A stretch of 64,000 nucleotides of DNA from Leeia oryzae DSM 17879 (GCF_000376945.1 NZ_AQXU01000023.1:186001-250000), one strand, 5' to 3'; positions 1 through 10,755 are shown, counted from the stretch's first letter. Notes: generated from the sequence alone by a model not told the origin. Numbers and translations: made by a program.

Positions 1-1805
1 ATAATCTTGCCCGGCATGGGGGCATGCAAACCACCCTCTTCTGCCTCGCTGCTGCCGTGTTGCGCCAGCGGGTCCTGATATTGCAACTGATAGTGCTGCC
101 CGCCTGCCCATACATGACAGGTATTGGCGTGTACCACCACGCTGGTGATGATGCCACCCTGCAAGTGCTTGATCTGGCATTGCTGGGGCGATAACCAGTG
201 CACGGTTGCGTTCAGCTGGCTGTCGTTACATTGCGCCAGGAGGGACTTGTTCAACTGCATGGCGACATCCACCGTGGCAGACGCAGACTGCTGTGCCGTG
301 TGGATGCTAAAGCTGACTTTACCCTGATGCTGGCTGTTGAGACGCCAGTCATCATTGGCGGCCCAGGGGGACGCATGCTGTTGCTGACGGTTCTTTGACC
401 AGATGGCGAGTGCAGCCTGGCACCAGATGATATCCGGCACATCCGCCGGCGGCGGGAACAATGCTGCTTGCTGTTGCTCGATGAGCGAGGTACTTAGCGC
501 GGCAGACTCGAACGCACTACACCCCACCAGACGGTGCAAGAAGGCAATATTGTGATGCACCCCTACGATCTGATAACTGGCGAGGGCTTCTTTCATCCTT
601 GCCAATGCCTGGGTGCGGTCTTGCCCCCAGACAATCAGCTTGGCAATCATCGGGTCGTAATATGGGGTGATCACATCCCCTTGGGTTACGCCGGTATCCA
701 CCCGGATATACGGATGCTTGGCTGGCTTGTGCAGGTGATGCAGGCGGCCGGTAGATGGCAGAAAACCGGCCTCCGGGTCTTCTGCGTAAATGCGCGCCTC
801 GATGGCATGCCCATGAATCTGCAAGTCTGACTGGGTCAGGGGAAGAGATTCACCAGCGGCGACCCGGAGCTGCCACTCCACCAGATCCAGCCCGGTAATC
901 ATCTCGGTGACCGGATGCTCTACTTGCAAGCGGGTATTCATCTCCATGAAATAAAAGCTGCCGTCCTGCTGGACGATGAATTCCACCGTCCCTGCGCCGG
1001 TATAGTTGACCGCCGCCGCGGCAGCAACCGCTGCTTGGCCCATGGCCTGACGGCGGGCGTCTGTCATGCCGGGGGCCGGGGCTTCTTCCAGCACTTTCTG
1101 GTGACGGCGTTGCACAGAGCAGTCCCGCTCGAACAAATACACATAATGCCCATGGGCATCGCCAAATACCTGGATTTCGATGTGCCTGGCCGGGCTGATG
1201 TATTTTTCGATCAGCACCTGATCATCGCCAAAACTGGATAAGGCCTCGCGTTTGCAGGACGTAAGTGCCGCTGCAAATTCCGCAGCACTGTCTACCCGGC
1301 GCATGCCTTTGCCCCCGCCACCTGCACTGGCCTTGATCAGCACCGGATAACCGATCCGGTCTGCCTCTTGCTGCAACAGCACGGGTTCTTGTGCGTTGCC
1401 ATGGTAGCTGGGGGTCAGTGGTACGCCGGCAGCTTCCATCAAGGCCTTGGCCGCAGATTTGGAACCCATGGCAGCAATGGCACTCACGGGTGGGCCGATA
1501 AAGACAAGCTGATTGGCCTCGCACAGGCGGGCAAACTCGGCATTCTCAGACAAGAAACCATACCCCGGGTGAATGGCTTCGGCACCGGTAGCCAGTGCGG
1601 CATCGATGATGCGGGCTTGTTGCAGGTAACTTTCCTGAACGGCGGCTTCACCAATCCATACCGCCTCATCGGCCAGCCGCACATGCAGGCTGTTGGCGTC
1701 TGCCGTAGAGTATACGGCAACGGTCTGTATCCCCATCCGTTTGGCGGTTTTGATCACGCGGCAGGCAATTTCACCACGGTTTGCAATCAATATTTTCTGA
1801 AACAT
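1..1805 (-). CDS. liuD: 3-methylcrotonyl-CoA carboxylase, biotin-carboxylase (alpha) subunit, 3' end cut by window
   Basis: Carboxylates biotin with ATP and bicarbonate so that the beta subunit can turn 3-methylcrotonyl-CoA into 3-methylglutaconyl-CoA in leucine breakdown. About 601 residues are visible. The N-terminus reads MFQKILIANRGEIACRVI, the classic start of biotin carboxylases. An ATP-grasp glycine loop (SAGGGGKGM) lies near residue 160 and the active-site stretch EMNTRLQVEHPVTE near 290-300. The reading frame leaves the window at APMPGKI, the beginning of the biotinyl domain, so the biotinylated lysine is outside. The start is 11 bp after the hydratase gene, so it is translated as part of the same operon. 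The acyl specificity (methylcrotonyl rather than acetyl, propionyl or geranyl) is inferred from the neighbouring beta subunit and isovaleryl-CoA dehydrogenase. Confidence 0.93.
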   Translation of the reverse strand, partial: MFQKILIANRGEIACRVIKTAKRMGIQTVAVYSTADANSLHVRLADEAVWIGEAAVQESYLQQARIIDAALATGAEAIHPGYGFLSENAEFARLCEANQLVFIGPPVSAIAAMGSKSAAKALMEAAGVPLTPSYHGNAQEPVLLQQEADRIGYPVLIKASAGGGGKGMRRVDSAAEFAAALTSCKREALSSFGDDQVLIEKYISPARHIEIQVFGDAHGHYVYLFERDCSVQRRHQKVLEEAPAPGMTDARRQAMGQAAVAAAAAVNYTGAGTVEFIVQQDGSFYFMEMNTRLQVEHPVTEMITGLDLVEWQLRVAAGESLPLTQSDLQIHGHAIEARIYAEDPEAGFLPSTGRLHHLHKPAKHPYIRVDTGVTQGDVITPYYDPMIAKLIVWGQDRTQALARMKEALASYQIVGVHHNIAFLHRLVGCSAFESAALSTSLIEQQQAALFPPPADVPDIIWCQAALAIWSKNRQQQHASPWAANDDWRLNSQHQGKVSFSIHTAQQSASATVDVAMQLNKSLLAQCNDSQLNATVHWLSPQQCQIKHLQGGIITSVVVHANTCHVWAGGQHYQLQYQDPLAQHGSSEAEEGGLHAPMPGKI

Positions 1806-1816
1806 GACGACCCTTT

Positions 1817-2626
1817 TCAGGTTTTATTCGCAGTTTGTTCTTGTGTGATTACCCAGGCTGGCGGGCGCTTCTCCAGAAATGCCGCCAAGCCTTCCTGACC
1901 CTCGGCAGAGGCGCGCCGTTCTGCTATGCGCCGGGCAGTGTCCGTCAACCGTTCTTGGCTGAGCAGCGTATGGCCAATGTCGCGGATCAGGGCCTTGGAC
2001 TCGGTCTGCGACGCAGGCCCGCCCAGCAGCAACTGGGTTACCAGTTGCCCGATAACCTCATCCAGTGTTTCTGGCGTTGCCACATCGTGCACCAGCCCCA
2101 GCCGGTAGGCCGTGGCTGCATCAAAACGTTCTGCCGTCTGAAAATAGCGGTATGCCTGCCTTTCGCCGATGGCACGGATGACATAAGGGGCAATGGTGGC
2201 CGGAATCAGCCCGAGGCGGACTTCGGACGTGGCAAAGATGGCCGTTTGCGACGCGACAGCCATGTCACAAGCGGCGACCAGCCCCAGTCCGCCGCCCAGC
2301 GCTGCCCCTTGAATGCGGGCAATGGTGGGCTGGCGCAATGTGGCCAGTGCTTTCAGCATGTGCGCAAGCTTCAGGGCATCTGCCTGATTCTCTGCGAGCG
2401 TGGCGTTGCCAAGCGTTTGCATCCAGGCCAGGTCTGCTCCGGCCGAAAAACTCTTGCCACGGCTGGCCAGAATGACGACACGGACATCATCTCGCTGATG
2501 AATATGCAGGCAGGCTTGGTGTAGCTCTTCAATCAGCAAGGCATTAAAGGCATTGTGGACCTCTGGCCGGTTAAGCCAGACGGTCATGACCTGATCTTGC
2601 AGGGTGAGTTCGATGGTTTGATACAT
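1817..2626 (-). CDS. liuC: Enoyl-CoA hydratase family, probable 3-methylglutaconyl-CoA hydratase
   Basis: A 269-residue crotonase-fold enzyme, the normal family length. It would hydrate 3-methylglutaconyl-CoA to HMG-CoA, the fourth step of leucine degradation. The two oxyanion-hole segments are visible: SAGADL at residues 61-66 and GAALGGG at 107-113. The family is certain. The substrate is inferred from its place between the two methylcrotonyl-CoA carboxylase subunit genes, the usual liuB-liuC-liuD order. It begins 8 bp after the beta-subunit stop and ends 11 bp before the alpha-subunit start, which points to one polycistronic message. Confidence 0.9.
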   Translation of the reverse strand: MYQTIELTLQDQVMTVWLNRPEVHNAFNALLIEELHQACLHIHQRDDVRVVILASRGKSFSAGADLAWMQTLGNATLAENQADALKLAHMLKALATLRQPTIARIQGAALGGGLGLVAACDMAVASQTAIFATSEVRLGLIPATIAPYVIRAIGERQAYRYFQTAERFDAATAYRLGLVHDVATPETLDEVIGQLVTQLLLGGPASQTESKALIRDIGHTLLSQERLTDTARRIAERRASAEGQEGLAAFLEKRPPAWVITQEQTANKT

Positions 2627-2634
2627 GACGGCTC

Positions 2635-4242
2635 CTACATCCGGAAAATGCCGAACCGGGTCGGAACCACCGGTGCATTGAGTGCCGCAAACAGGCTCAG
2701 CCCCAGCGTGCGACGGGTTTGCGCAGGGTCAATGATGCCGTCGTCCCATAATCTGGCCGTGGCGTAGTAAGGGTGCCCCTGGGTTTCGTACTGGGTCCGG
2801 ATGGGGGACTTGAAGGCCTCTTCTGCTTCTGCAGACCAGCTTTCGCCTTCTGCCTCTGCACGGTCCCGGCGCACCGTGGCCAGCACGCTGGCCGCTTGTT
2901 CCCCGCCCATGACAGAAATCCGGGCATTGGGCCACATCCACAAAAAGCGCGGAGAGAACGCCCGCCCGCACATGCCATAATTACCCGCACCAAAAGAGCC
3001 ACCAATCACGGTGGTGATCTTGGGTACCTGTACGGTAGAAACGGCTGTCACCATCTTGGCGCCATCTTTGGCGATGCCGGCGTTCTCGTATTTTTTGCCC
3101 ACCATAAAGCCGGTAATGTTCTGCAGGAACACCAGCGGGATATTGCGCTGGCCGCATAACTCGATAAAGTGCGCCCCTTTTAGCGCGGCCTCGGAGAACA
3201 GAATGCCGTTATTGGCAAGAATACCGACTGTTTGCCCGTATAGTTGCGCAAAACCGGTGACCAGCGTGTTGCCATAACGCGGTTTGAACTCGTCAAAACG
3301 GGAGCCGTCTACCACGCGGGCGATAATTTCCCGCACATCGAACGGCTTGCGGGTATCGGTTGGCATGATGCCGTACAGTTCTTGCGGGTCGTATAACGGT
3401 TCTTCAACGTGCAAGTCGGCCAGAGAAGCGACGGCAGGCCGGTTAAGGTTGGAGACAATCTGCCGGGCCAGTGCCAGCGCATGCGGGTCATTTTCTGCAA
3501 GATAATCGGCCACACCGGACAAGCGGGTATGAACATCTCCGCCGCCCAGCTCTTCTGCCGTGACAATCTCGCCCGTCGCTGCACGGACTAATGGCGGTCC
3601 ACCCAGAAAAATGGTGCCCTGCTCCTTGACGATGACCGTTTCGTCCGACATCGCCGGCACGTAGGCACCGCCGGCGGTACAGCTCCCCATCACCACGGCA
3701 ATCTGGGGAATCCCCTTGGCCGACATATTGGCCTGGTTATAGAAAATCCGCCCGAAGTGATCCCGGTCCGGGAAGACTTCATCCTGCTTTGGCAAAAAGG
3801 CGCCGCCGGAATCCACCAGATAAATGCATGGCAGATGGTTTTGCTCGGCAATTTCCTGCGCGCGCAGGTGTTTTTTGACCGTCATCGGGTAGTAAGTACC
3901 CCCTTTGACGGTGGCATCATTCACCACCAGCATGCACATGACGCCATTGACACGGCCAATGCCGGCAATCAGACCTGCACCGGGTGCCTCGTTATCGTAC
4001 ATGTCCCATGCGGCCATCTGGCCGATTTCCAGAAAAGGAGACCCCGGGTCCAGCAACTGGTTTACCCGGTCTCTGGGTAACAGTTTTTGTCTGGCGACAT
4101 GTTTGGCACGGGCTTTGTCCCCGCCCCCCAAGGCGATGCGCGCCGCTTTGTCATGCAAGTCGTCTACCAGCTGGCGCATCTGGCGGGCATTTTCCAGAAA
4201 GCCGGCAGACGTCGGGCTGATTGAAGTTTGTAAAATGGTCAT
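2635..4242 (-). CDS. liuB: 3-methylcrotonyl-CoA carboxylase, carboxyltransferase (beta) subunit
   Basis: A 535-residue carboxyltransferase of the crotonase superfamily, full length for MccB/LiuB. It transfers the carboxyl group from biotin on the alpha subunit to 3-methylcrotonyl-CoA. Recognisable segments are [32 protein letters not shown] and [16 protein letters not shown], the last typical of methylcrotonyl and geranyl-CoA carboxylase beta subunits. AAGGAT precedes the ATG. A 111-bp AT-rich gap separates it from isovaleryl-CoA dehydrogenase upstream, the only sizeable gap in the operon and a possible site for a second promoter. Geranyl-CoA carboxylase is the main alternative but the context favours leucine catabolism. 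Confidence 0.95.
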   Translation of the reverse strand: MTILQTSISPTSAGFLENARQMRQLVDDLHDKAARIALGGGDKARAKHVARQKLLPRDRVNQLLDPGSPFLEIGQMAAWDMYDNEAPGAGLIAGIGRVNGVMCMLVVNDATVKGGTYYPMTVKKHLRAQEIAEQNHLPCIYLVDSGGAFLPKQDEVFPDRDHFGRIFYNQANMSAKGIPQIAVVMGSCTAGGAYVPAMSDETVIVKEQGTIFLGGPPLVRAATGEIVTAEELGGGDVHTRLSGVADYLAENDPHALALARQIVSNLNRPAVASLADLHVEEPLYDPQELYGIMPTDTRKPFDVREIIARVVDGSRFDEFKPRYGNTLVTGFAQLYGQTVGILANNGILFSEAALKGAHFIELCGQRNIPLVFLQNITGFMVGKKYENAGIAKDGAKMVTAVSTVQVPKITTVIGGSFGAGNYGMCGRAFSPRFLWMWPNARISVMGGEQAASVLATVRRDRAEAEGESWSAEAEEAFKSPIRTQYETQGHPYYATARLWDDGIIDPAQTRRTLGLSLFAALNAPVVPTRFGIFRM

Positions 4243-4353
4243 GCGCTATCCTTGCTGCAGAGAGGCGGTCTGCATGTGCTCAAAATCAAGCCGCCTGTCT
4301 ATATATAAAGTAAAAGATTAACTATTTATCTTAATATATTGTTTATATTCACT
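4243..4353 (-). other. AT-rich spacer between isovaleryl-CoA dehydrogenase and carboxylase genes
   Basis: This 111-bp gap is much richer in A and T than the genes on either side, especially at 4300-4350, which includes a small inverted repeat (AAGAT 8 nt ATCTT). It may hold an internal promoter for liuB-C-D. No clear LiuR (MerR-type) operator or terminator was recognised. Confidence 0.35.
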
Positions 4354-5529
4354 TTATATGCCAGACATAAGTTCACGTCCGATCAGCATCCGGCGGATTT
4401 CCGACGTGCCGGCGCCAATCTCGTACAGTTTGGCATCGCGCCACAATCGCCCGGTCGGGTAATCATTGATATAGCCGTTCCCACCTAATGATTGAATCGC
4501 CTCACCGGCCATCCAGGTGGCTTTCTCTGCGGCGTACAAGATGGCGCTGGCGGCATCCTTGCGCAAAGAGCGATGTCCGTGCGGCAGACGGTCACATGCA
4601 CTACCCACGGCATACACCAGCGCCTTGCTGGCCATCCAGGTGGAATACATATCCGCCAGTTTGCCCTGCATCAACTGGAAGTCACCAATCGACTGGTCAA
4701 ACTGTTTGCGCTCTTTCAGGTATGGCATGACCACATCCATACAGGCCGACATGATGCCAAGCGGGCCGCCACACAGCACGGTGCGCTCGTAATCCAGCCC
4801 GCTCATCAACACCTTGACCCCATTGCCAACCCCGCCCAAGACGTTTTCTGCCGGCACTTCGCAATCATCAAAGAACATGGGGTAAGTGTTGGAGCCGCGC
4901 ATGCCCAGCTTGTCCAGATGGTGGCCGCAAGAGAAACCTTTAAAGCCTTTTTCGACAATGAACGCCGTAATCCCCTTGGGGCCGGCATTCACATCGGTCT
5001 TGGCATACACCACCAGCGTATCGGCATCTCCGCCGTTGGTAATCCACATCTTGCTGCCGTTCAGCACAAAGCGATCGCCTTTGGCATCGGCCCGCAATTT
5101 CATGCTGACCACATCAGAACCGGCATTGGGTTCAGACATCGCCAGGGCGCCAACATGATCGCCAGAGATCAGCTTGGGCAGATATTTCTCCCGCTGTGCT
5201 TCATTGCCGTTGCGATAAATCTGGTTCACGCACAGGTTGGAATGCGCGCCGTAAGACAACGCTACCGAGGCACTGGCACGAGAGATTTCTTCCATGGCGA
5301 TGATGTGGGCCACATAGCCCATGTTGGTGCCGCCATATTTCTCGTCAACCGTCATCCCCAGAAGCCCCATGTCGCCGAATTTCTTCCACATGTCAGCCGG
5401 AAAAAGATTGTCCCGGTCGATGTCTGCCGCTCTGGGGGCCAGCTCCTCAGCCACAAAATGCTGAACGGATTCGCGCAGCATCTGCAGGGTTTCATCCTGA
5501 TGAAACTCGAGAGAAGGTAAATGACTCAT
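4354..5529 (-). CDS. liuA: Isovaleryl-CoA dehydrogenase
   Basis: A 391-residue FAD acyl-CoA dehydrogenase that oxidises isovaleryl-CoA to 3-methylcrotonyl-CoA and passes electrons to ETF. Visible signatures are the family stretch [10 protein letters not shown] (131-140), the FAD-contacting WITNGG, the C-terminal QSLGGNGY and the isovaleryl-specific placement of the catalytic base in LDYERTVL (Glu248). Other acyl-CoA dehydrogenases carry the base near the C-terminus. The ATG overlaps the TGA of the upstream oxidoreductase (ATGA), so the two are translationally coupled. Gene order with the methylcrotonyl-CoA carboxylase genes confirms the pathway. Confidence 0.95.
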   Translation of the reverse strand: MSHLPSLEFHQDETLQMLRESVQHFVAEELAPRAADIDRDNLFPADMWKKFGDMGLLGMTVDEKYGGTNMGYVAHIIAMEEISRASASVALSYGAHSNLCVNQIYRNGNEAQREKYLPKLISGDHVGALAMSEPNAGSDVVSMKLRADAKGDRFVLNGSKMWITNGGDADTLVVYAKTDVNAGPKGITAFIVEKGFKGFSCGHHLDKLGMRGSNTYPMFFDDCEVPAENVLGGVGNGVKVLMSGLDYERTVLCGGPLGIMSACMDVVMPYLKERKQFDQSIGDFQLMQGKLADMYSTWMASKALVYAVGSACDRLPHGHRSLRKDAASAILYAAEKATWMAGEAIQSLGGNGYINDYPTGRLWRDAKLYEIGAGTSEIRRMLIGRELMSGI

Positions 5530-8500
5530 GCCAGACTCCTTTGGGTATCGGTGGTTTCTGTTGTTATTTTTTGGTCGGATAACTGCTGCAGCAAGGCATC
5601 GCGCTTCTGCCTGGCCAGTACCAGAGATTCATCCTTGATGTGGCCAAAACCTCGTACTTCCTGCGGCCAGCGCAAGAACTTCTGCACCTGCAGCCGGTTT
5701 TGCTCGTTCAGAAGCGCCAGGGCAGACTTGACATCCTCCTGATAGGATTTGATCAGTTGCCGTTCCATTTTGCGTTCTGCGGTGTAGCCAAACGGATCAA
5801 ATGGCGTACCGCGCAAGCCTTTGAGTTTGGCCAGCACTGTAAAGGCTTTTGCCACCCAAGGGCCATAACTGGCTTTGATCAGGTGCCCTTTCTGGTCTTT
5901 TTTGGCAAACAGGGGGGCCGCCAGATGGAAGTTCAGCTGATAGTCCCCTTCAAAGTCACGGGCAATCCGGGCAAAGAAGTCGGTTTCTACATACAGGCGT
6001 GCCACCTCGTACTCATCCTTGTAGGCCATGAGCGTGAATAACTGCACCGCCACTTCGCTGGCCATTTCATCCCCGGCAGTGGCACTGACATGAGCCACAA
6101 AATCCCGGTACTGATTGGCATAGGCAGCATTCTGATAGGCCGTGAGTCGCTGCATCCGGTCTGCCAAGATGGCATCAAGCGATAGCGGTTTGCGTGGCAA
6201 CCAGTGAATCGCCGTGCTGTCTGCAAGCCCTGCGGCAGCCTTCACCTTGCCCAGGTCCAGTACGGCCTGACGCCCCCAGGCAAATGCCGCCAGGTTCATG
6301 TCGATACTGACCTGATTCAGCCGGATGGCTTGTTCGATGGCCTCTCCAGACAGCGGAATCCAGCCCTTTTGCCATGCATAACCCAGCACAAACATATTGG
6401 TTGCGACCGCATCGCCAAACAGCGCGGTGGCCAACTGGGTAGCATTGACGGTTTCCAGCGCAGCGGCCGCGGTTTCAACCCGGTCCAGCAAACGCTGAGG
6501 CTGAGCATCCCAGTCGGCGTTCTGGGTAAAGGCACCGGTCGGGGTGATATTGGTATTGATCAGGCAATGGCTGCGCTCTTTGGTCAGCATGTTCATGACT
6601 TCATTGCCGGCACTGACCACCAGATCACAGCCCAGCAGCACGTCCGTATCGCCACTGGCGATGCGGGCGGAGTGCAGGTGTTCCGGACAAGAGGCAATCT
6701 TGACGTGCGAGGTGACCGCGCCGCCCTTTTGCGCCAAACCGGCCATGTCCAGTACCAGAACCCCTTTGCCTTCGATATGGGCCGCCATCCCCAGCAGGGC
6801 GCCAATGGTGACCACCCCTGTACCGCCCACCCCTGTAATCAGCACGTTATAGGCGTGAGAAGACAAGTCAGGTAATTGCGGCGCAGGCAAGTCTGTCGGC
6901 ACCGTTACTTTCTTGGGTGATGGCTTTCTGAGCTGCCCGCCTTCCACCGTCACAAAACTCGGGCAAAAGCCGCGCAAGCAGGAGAAATCCTTGTTACAGG
7001 ATGACTGGTCAATGGTACGTTTGCGACCCAGCGGGGTTTCCAGCGGCAAGATGGACACGCAGTTAGACTGTTTACCACAGTCTCCGCAACCTTCACACAC
7101 ATGCTCGTTGATGACTGCCCGTCTTGGCGGGTCGATCATCTGTTTTTTCTTGCGACGGCGGCGTTTTTCGGCTGCGCATACCTGGGCATACACGATGATG
7201 GACACCCCAGGGTGCTGACGCAGCGTTTCCTGCACTTTCATCATCTGATCGCGGTGGTGAATTTCCACGCCAGCGGGTAATCCGCCCAGCTCTTTGTAGT
7301 ATTCCGGCTCGTCCGATACCAGACAAATCCGTCTGGCGCCCTCTGCGTACACCATCTGGGTAATCTGCGGTACGGTTGGCAAACCTTCTACCGGTTGTCC
7401 ACCCGTCATGGCGACGGCGTCGTTCACCAGAATCTTGTAAGTCACGTTCACCTTGGCGGCAATGGCGTAGCGAATTGCCAGCGAGCCGCTGTGCATAAAG
7501 GTACCATCGCCCAGATTGACGAACACATGCGGGGTTTTGGTAAATGGCGCCTGGCCGATCCAGGCCACACCCTCGCCGCCCATCTGGCTGAAGGTCTCGG
7601 TCCGGCGGTTCATCCACATGGCCATGTAATGGCAGCCAATCCCCGCCAGCGCCCGGCTGCCTTCCGGCACCTGGGTAGAGGTATTGTGCGGGCAGCCGGA
7701 GCAATAGTAAGGCACCCGTTGTGCCAGTGTTTTGTCTGGCCGGGTAAACCCTTCGGATGCGCTGCAGACAATATGGTGCGCTTGCACCAAAGACATGATG
7801 CGCTCGTCACCGCATACCTTGGCCAGCCGGCTGCCAATCACGCAGGCGATGGTGGTGGGGGTAAGTTCACCGTTTGGCGACAGCAGAATCCCGCTCTTGG
7901 GCACTTTTACCCATTCGCCGGTCTCGTCGTATTTGCCCACTACCCGAGGGCGATTGGGCGCGTTGTACAGGTGTTCCTTGATCTGGTATTCCAGAATTTG
8001 GCGTTTTTCTTCCACCACCAGAATCTCGTCCAGCCCTTCTGCAAATGTCTGGATGCACTCAGGCTCCAGCGGCCAGGAGACCCCTACTTTCAGCAGGCGA
8101 ATCCCCATGCTGGACGCTGCTGCTTCGTCCAGGTCCAGCAAGGCCAACGCTTCCATCACATCCAGATACGACTTGCCGGTGGTCACGATCCCCAGCTTGG
8201 GCGTGGGGGAATCAATCATCAACCGGTTCAGGTTATTGATGCGCACGTATTCCAGCAACGCATACAGACGCTCCCGTTGCAGGCGGTTTTCCTGTTCCAG
8301 CGGCGGGTCTGGCCAGCGGATGGAAAAGCCGTCCGCAGGGATGGGATACGCATCCGGAATCTTGATCTCGACCGCGTGCGGATCAATCTCGAAAGACGAA
8401 GACGACTCGACGGTATCCGAGATGGTCTTGAAGCCCACCCAGCAGCCAGAGTAGCGCGACATGGCCCAGCCATGCAGACCGAACTCGATAAATTCCTTGA

Positions 8501-9023
8501 CACTAGAAGGGTTCATCACCGGAATCATCGCGGCAATAAAGGCATGCTCACTCTGGTGTGGCAAGCTGGACGACTTGCAGGCATGGTCGTCGCCCGCTAC
8601 CAGCAACACACCGCCATGACGGGATGTGCCGGCAATATTGCCGTGCTTGAAGACATCGCCACTGCGGTCTACACCGGGGCCTTTGCCATACCATAAAGAG
8701 AAAACACCATCGACCGTGGTGTTAGGGTCCATACTGACTTGCTGCGTACCCCAGATTGCGGTGGCCGCCAGCTCCTCGTTAAGACCAGGAGTAAATTTGA
8801 TGTGGTGCTGTTCCAGAATCTCTTTGGCGTTCCACAACGCCTGATCCAGACCGCCCAGTGGGGAACCCCGATAACCGGAAACAAACCCGGCTGTATTCAG
8901 ACCTGCCGCTTCATCCCGCGCTTTTTGCGCCAGTAATAAACGCACCAAAGCCTGTGTACCACTCATGTACACCCGGCCCGTTGTTTGCGTATATTTATCT
9001 GTTAGGGAAATCTGCTTATTCAT
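5526..9023 (-). CDS. Fused indolepyruvate/2-oxoacid:ferredoxin oxidoreductase
   Basis: About 1165 residues, a single-chain member of the indolepyruvate ferredoxin oxidoreductase family. These use thiamine diphosphate and Fe-S clusters to turn a 2-oxoacid and CoA into acyl-CoA, CO2 and reduced ferredoxin. The thiamine-diphosphate motif GDGTFMHSG lies near residue 508. Cysteine motifs [13 protein letters not shown] (about 640) and [12 protein letters not shown] (about 677) probably bind Fe-S clusters. The gamma-type domain starts at GVGGTGVV (about 731). The start at 9023 is chosen because AAAGGAG stands 7 bp upstream; the frame stays open 34 codons further but without a ribosome site. It is first in the leucine operon and overlaps isovaleryl-CoA dehydrogenase by 4 bp. 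I infer a 2-oxoisocaproate-to-isovaleryl-CoA role, though an aromatic 2-oxoacid substrate remains possible. Confidence 0.9.
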   Translation of the reverse strand: MNKQISLTDKYTQTTGRVYMSGTQALVRLLLAQKARDEAAGLNTAGFVSGYRGSPLGGLDQALWNAKEILEQHHIKFTPGLNEELAATAIWGTQQVSMDPNTTVDGVFSLWYGKGPGVDRSGDVFKHGNIAGTSRHGGVLLVAGDDHACKSSSLPHQSEHAFIAAMIPVMNPSSVKEFIEFGLHGWAMSRYSGCWVGFKTISDTVESSSSFEIDPHAVEIKIPDAYPIPADGFSIRWPDPPLEQENRLQRERLYALLEYVRINNLNRLMIDSPTPKLGIVTTGKSYLDVMEALALLDLDEAAASSMGIRLLKVGVSWPLEPECIQTFAEGLDEILVVEEKRQILEYQIKEHLYNAPNRPRVVGKYDETGEWVKVPKSGILLSPNGELTPTTIACVIGSRLAKVCGDERIMSLVQAHHIVCSASEGFTRPDKTLAQRVPYYCSGCPHNTSTQVPEGSRALAGIGCHYMAMWMNRRTETFSQMGGEGVAWIGQAPFTKTPHVFVNLGDGTFMHSGSLAIRYAIAAKVNVTYKILVNDAVAMTGGQPVEGLPTVPQITQMVYAEGARRICLVSDEPEYYKELGGLPAGVEIHHRDQMMKVQETLRQHPGVSIIVYAQVCAAEKRRRRKKKQMIDPPRRAVINEHVCEGCGDCGKQSNCVSILPLETPLGRKRTIDQSSCNKDFSCLRGFCPSFVTVEGGQLRKPSPKKVTVPTDLPAPQLPDLSSHAYNVLITGVGGTGVVTIGALLGMAAHIEGKGVLVLDMAGLAQKGGAVTSHVKIASCPEHLHSARIASGDTDVLLGCDLVVSAGNEVMNMLTKERSHCLINTNITPTGAFTQNADWDAQPQRLLDRVETAAAALETVNATQLATALFGDAVATNMFVLGYAWQKGWIPLSGEAIEQAIRLNQVSIDMNLAAFAWGRQAVLDLGKVKAAAGLADSTAIHWLPRKPLSLDAILADRMQRLTAYQNAAYANQYRDFVAHVSATAGDEMASEVAVQLFTLMAYKDEYEVARLYVETDFFARIARDFEGDYQLNFHLAAPLFAKKDQKGHLIKASYGPWVAKAFTVLAKLKGLRGTPFDPFGYTAERKMERQLIKSYQEDVKSALALLNEQNRLQVQKFLRWPQEVRGFGHIKDESLVLARQKRDALLQQLSDQKITTETTDTQRSLA

Positions 9024-9089
9024 CAGACACTCCTTTACAGCGCCATTCATCAAACAGCAGCATGCCCGTGCACACAACCGTTTTATGAG

Positions 9090-9112
9090 ACCAACCGATT
9101 TTGTCGGTTGGT
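9090..9112. promoter_or_regulatory. Perfect inverted repeat, probable operator of the leucine operon
   Basis: Half-sites ACCAACCGA and TCGGTTGGT, 9 bp each, are separated by 5 bp (TTTTG). The centre is about 78 bp before the oxidoreductase start. The size and spacing resemble operators bound by TetR-family regulators. The repeat could also form an RNA hairpin in the leader, but no T-run follows on either strand. No regulator gene for it is in the window. Confidence 0.5.
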
Positions 9113-9428
9113 GGCTAGTCATCACAAATTGTTGGGTAATTCAAAAACGCTACATTGGCAGGTTGCAACGGGGTTAACGGGTACATCAACCCTGCCTGCA
9201 AACCGACAATTAAAACGATTGTGTACCGGAGTATAGTCAGGCAAGACATGCAATGCGAGTAAATTCGATGCTGCACCGCAAGGTGAAATTGGACAGATTG
9301 GGGAACGTCGTTACGTGCATTTTCAATGTCATTGGCACCGCATTCCCAGACCTGATCCGGGTTACAATGAAACCTAGAGATTGCTTTTATGTCTATAAAA
9401 ACAACTACCCAACCGGAGAGTTTCAATC
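9113..9428. other. Divergent intergenic region between leucine operon and RcnB-like gene
   Basis: Together with the operator this makes a gene-free stretch of about 400 bp serving two divergent genes. The plus-strand gene is preceded by ACCGGAGAG as ribosome site. A minus-strand reading frame covers 9115-9426 but has no recognisable protein features and overlaps the promoter area, so it was not called. No RNA gene is evident. Confidence 0.5.
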
Positions 9429-9869
9429 ATGAAAAAACTGGCTTCCAGCCTTGTGCTGGCTTTTACCCTGGCGGGTTGCCTTGGCAGCACGGCTTATGCA
9501 GAAAAACCAGAATGGGCAGGTAAGAAGCACAAGCAGCATAAAGTGAAGAATGCAGACAATCTTCGTTTTAGCGATGAATCCAGACAAACCCTGTATGACT
9601 ACTATGGCAGCCAGCAGCGTGCGGGATTTTGTCCGCCAGGGTTAGCGAAAAAGAACAATGGCTGCATGCCGCCCGGACAAGCCAAAAAGTGGCAACGTGG
9701 TGAGCCTTTGCCTTCAGACCTGCCCTACCACGATCTGCCACGGGATATTCTGAGCAAACTGCCACCCCTGCCAGCTAACCATCGCTACGTGCAGATTGCC
9801 CAAGATATTCTGATTATCGCCAATGGTTCCAGACGGGTACTGGATGCCGTTGAAGACATCATGAGATAA
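9429..9869 (+). CDS. Secreted RcnB-like protein
   Basis: A 146-residue exported protein. The N-terminus is a signal peptide (MKKLASSLVLAFTLAGC), either type I with cleavage after AYA or a lipoprotein at Cys17 (LAGC). The mature part has the family pattern CPPGLAKKNNGCMPPGQAKK, then LPP, RYVQIAQDILIIA and a C-terminal VLDAVEDIM, as in the RcnB family of periplasmic proteins (founder: E. coli RcnB, nickel/cobalt homeostasis). Lysine- and histidine-rich KKHKQHKVK follows the signal. No metal transporter lies nearby, so a metal role is not supported by context. It is probably monocistronic. Confidence 0.75.
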   Translation: MKKLASSLVLAFTLAGCLGSTAYAEKPEWAGKKHKQHKVKNADNLRFSDESRQTLYDYYGSQQRAGFCPPGLAKKNNGCMPPGQAKKWQRGEPLPSDLPYHDLPRDILSKLPPLPANHRYVQIAQDILIIANGSRRVLDAVEDIMR

Positions 9870-10183
9870 ATGACAGGATTGCGGATGCCGTAGCGTGTCC
9901 GCCCGCCCCATTTTTCCTCACATGAATACGTCTATGGGTTATCCGCAGGCCGTCTGGCTGTCATAACTGCTTGCGCAACCCTATCACCCTCCCTCTCCTC
10001 ACCATCCATGTGCTTTGTGAAACCAGCCTGTGGAGTTGCATCACACTTTTTTACATAAATTTTAACCATCGGCCCGCGTATCCAAGATATGCCAGGCGTA
10101 TGATGAATCTGTTGTATCAGTGAACTTTTGATGGTGCAAAACATCGGCTGCGTGCAGCCGCTCTGGACAAGAAGGAGAGCATC
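9870..10183. other. Intergenic region upstream of cytochrome b561
   Basis: 314 bp without a convincing gene. It contains a short hairpin in the leader (CGGCTGC GT GCAGCCG, 10145-10160) about 12 bp before the AAGGAG ribosome site of the cytochrome gene. No T-run follows, so it is not an obvious terminator. No other structure was recognised. Confidence 0.4.
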
Positions 10184-10717
10184 ATGGTTTCACGTTATCA
10201 CCCGTTGCTGGTTACCCTGCACTGGCTGCTGGCCTTGCTGATTCTGGGCATGCTGATAGATGGTTGGCAGGTGCTGTCGCTCTTCAGAAATACCAATCCG
10301 GCCAAGGTATTACAATTGCAGTTGCATGTTGTGGCAGGTTTAACGGTGGGGGTATTGATGCTGGCAAGACTGGGTACCCGCTGGGGAACAGACAAACCCG
10401 CACATGCGCAAACGGGCAATGCCTTGATGGACATGGTTGCGCAGATTGTCCATGTCATTCTTTATGTTCTGGTGTTTGCGATGGTGATCAGTGGCATTGC
10501 GCTGGCGTTTAATACCGATCTGTTCAATATCCTGTTTGGCCCTAATCCGCTACCACTACCCAAAACCTTCCGGCACTTATTGCCAAGGTCCATTCATGGC
10601 ACACTGGCCAATATTCTGATGTTCACCTTCCTGGCCCATTTTGCGGGTGCGTTATTTCACCAGAAGATACTCAAGGACAATCTGATTGCACGGATGTGGT
10701 ATGGCAACAGGAAGTAA
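10184..10717 (+). CDS. Cytochrome b561 family membrane protein
   Basis: A 177-residue, four-helix di-heme membrane cytochrome of the bacterial b561 type (E. coli CybB-like), probably moving electrons between quinol and a periplasmic acceptor such as superoxide. The start YHPLLVTLHWLLALLI has the paired early histidines (His6, His13) typical of the family. Further candidate ligands lie in HVVAGLTVG and in HGTLANILMFTFLAHFAGAL near the C-terminus. AGAAGGAGAG precedes the ATG. The gene is alone and ends at a strong bidirectional terminator. Confidence 0.85.
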   Translation: MVSRYHPLLVTLHWLLALLILGMLIDGWQVLSLFRNTNPAKVLQLQLHVVAGLTVGVLMLARLGTRWGTDKPAHAQTGNALMDMVAQIVHVILYVLVFAMVISGIALAFNTDLFNILFGPNPLPLPKTFRHLLPRSIHGTLANILMFTFLAHFAGALFHQKILKDNLIARMWYGNRK

Positions 10718-10755
10718 GCTTATGTTCTGAAAGGTAAATTGATATCAACCCGCAT

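Noticed and set aside
7395-8696. Long plus-strand reading frame of 433 codons
   Set aside because: It is antisense to the oxidoreductase gene, has no known motif, and its composition (Arg, His, Gly, Gln) is that of a shadow frame.
9115-9426. Minus-strand reading frame of about 100 codons in the promoter region
   Set aside because: It has no recognisable domain, no ribosome site and covers the operator and divergent promoter area.
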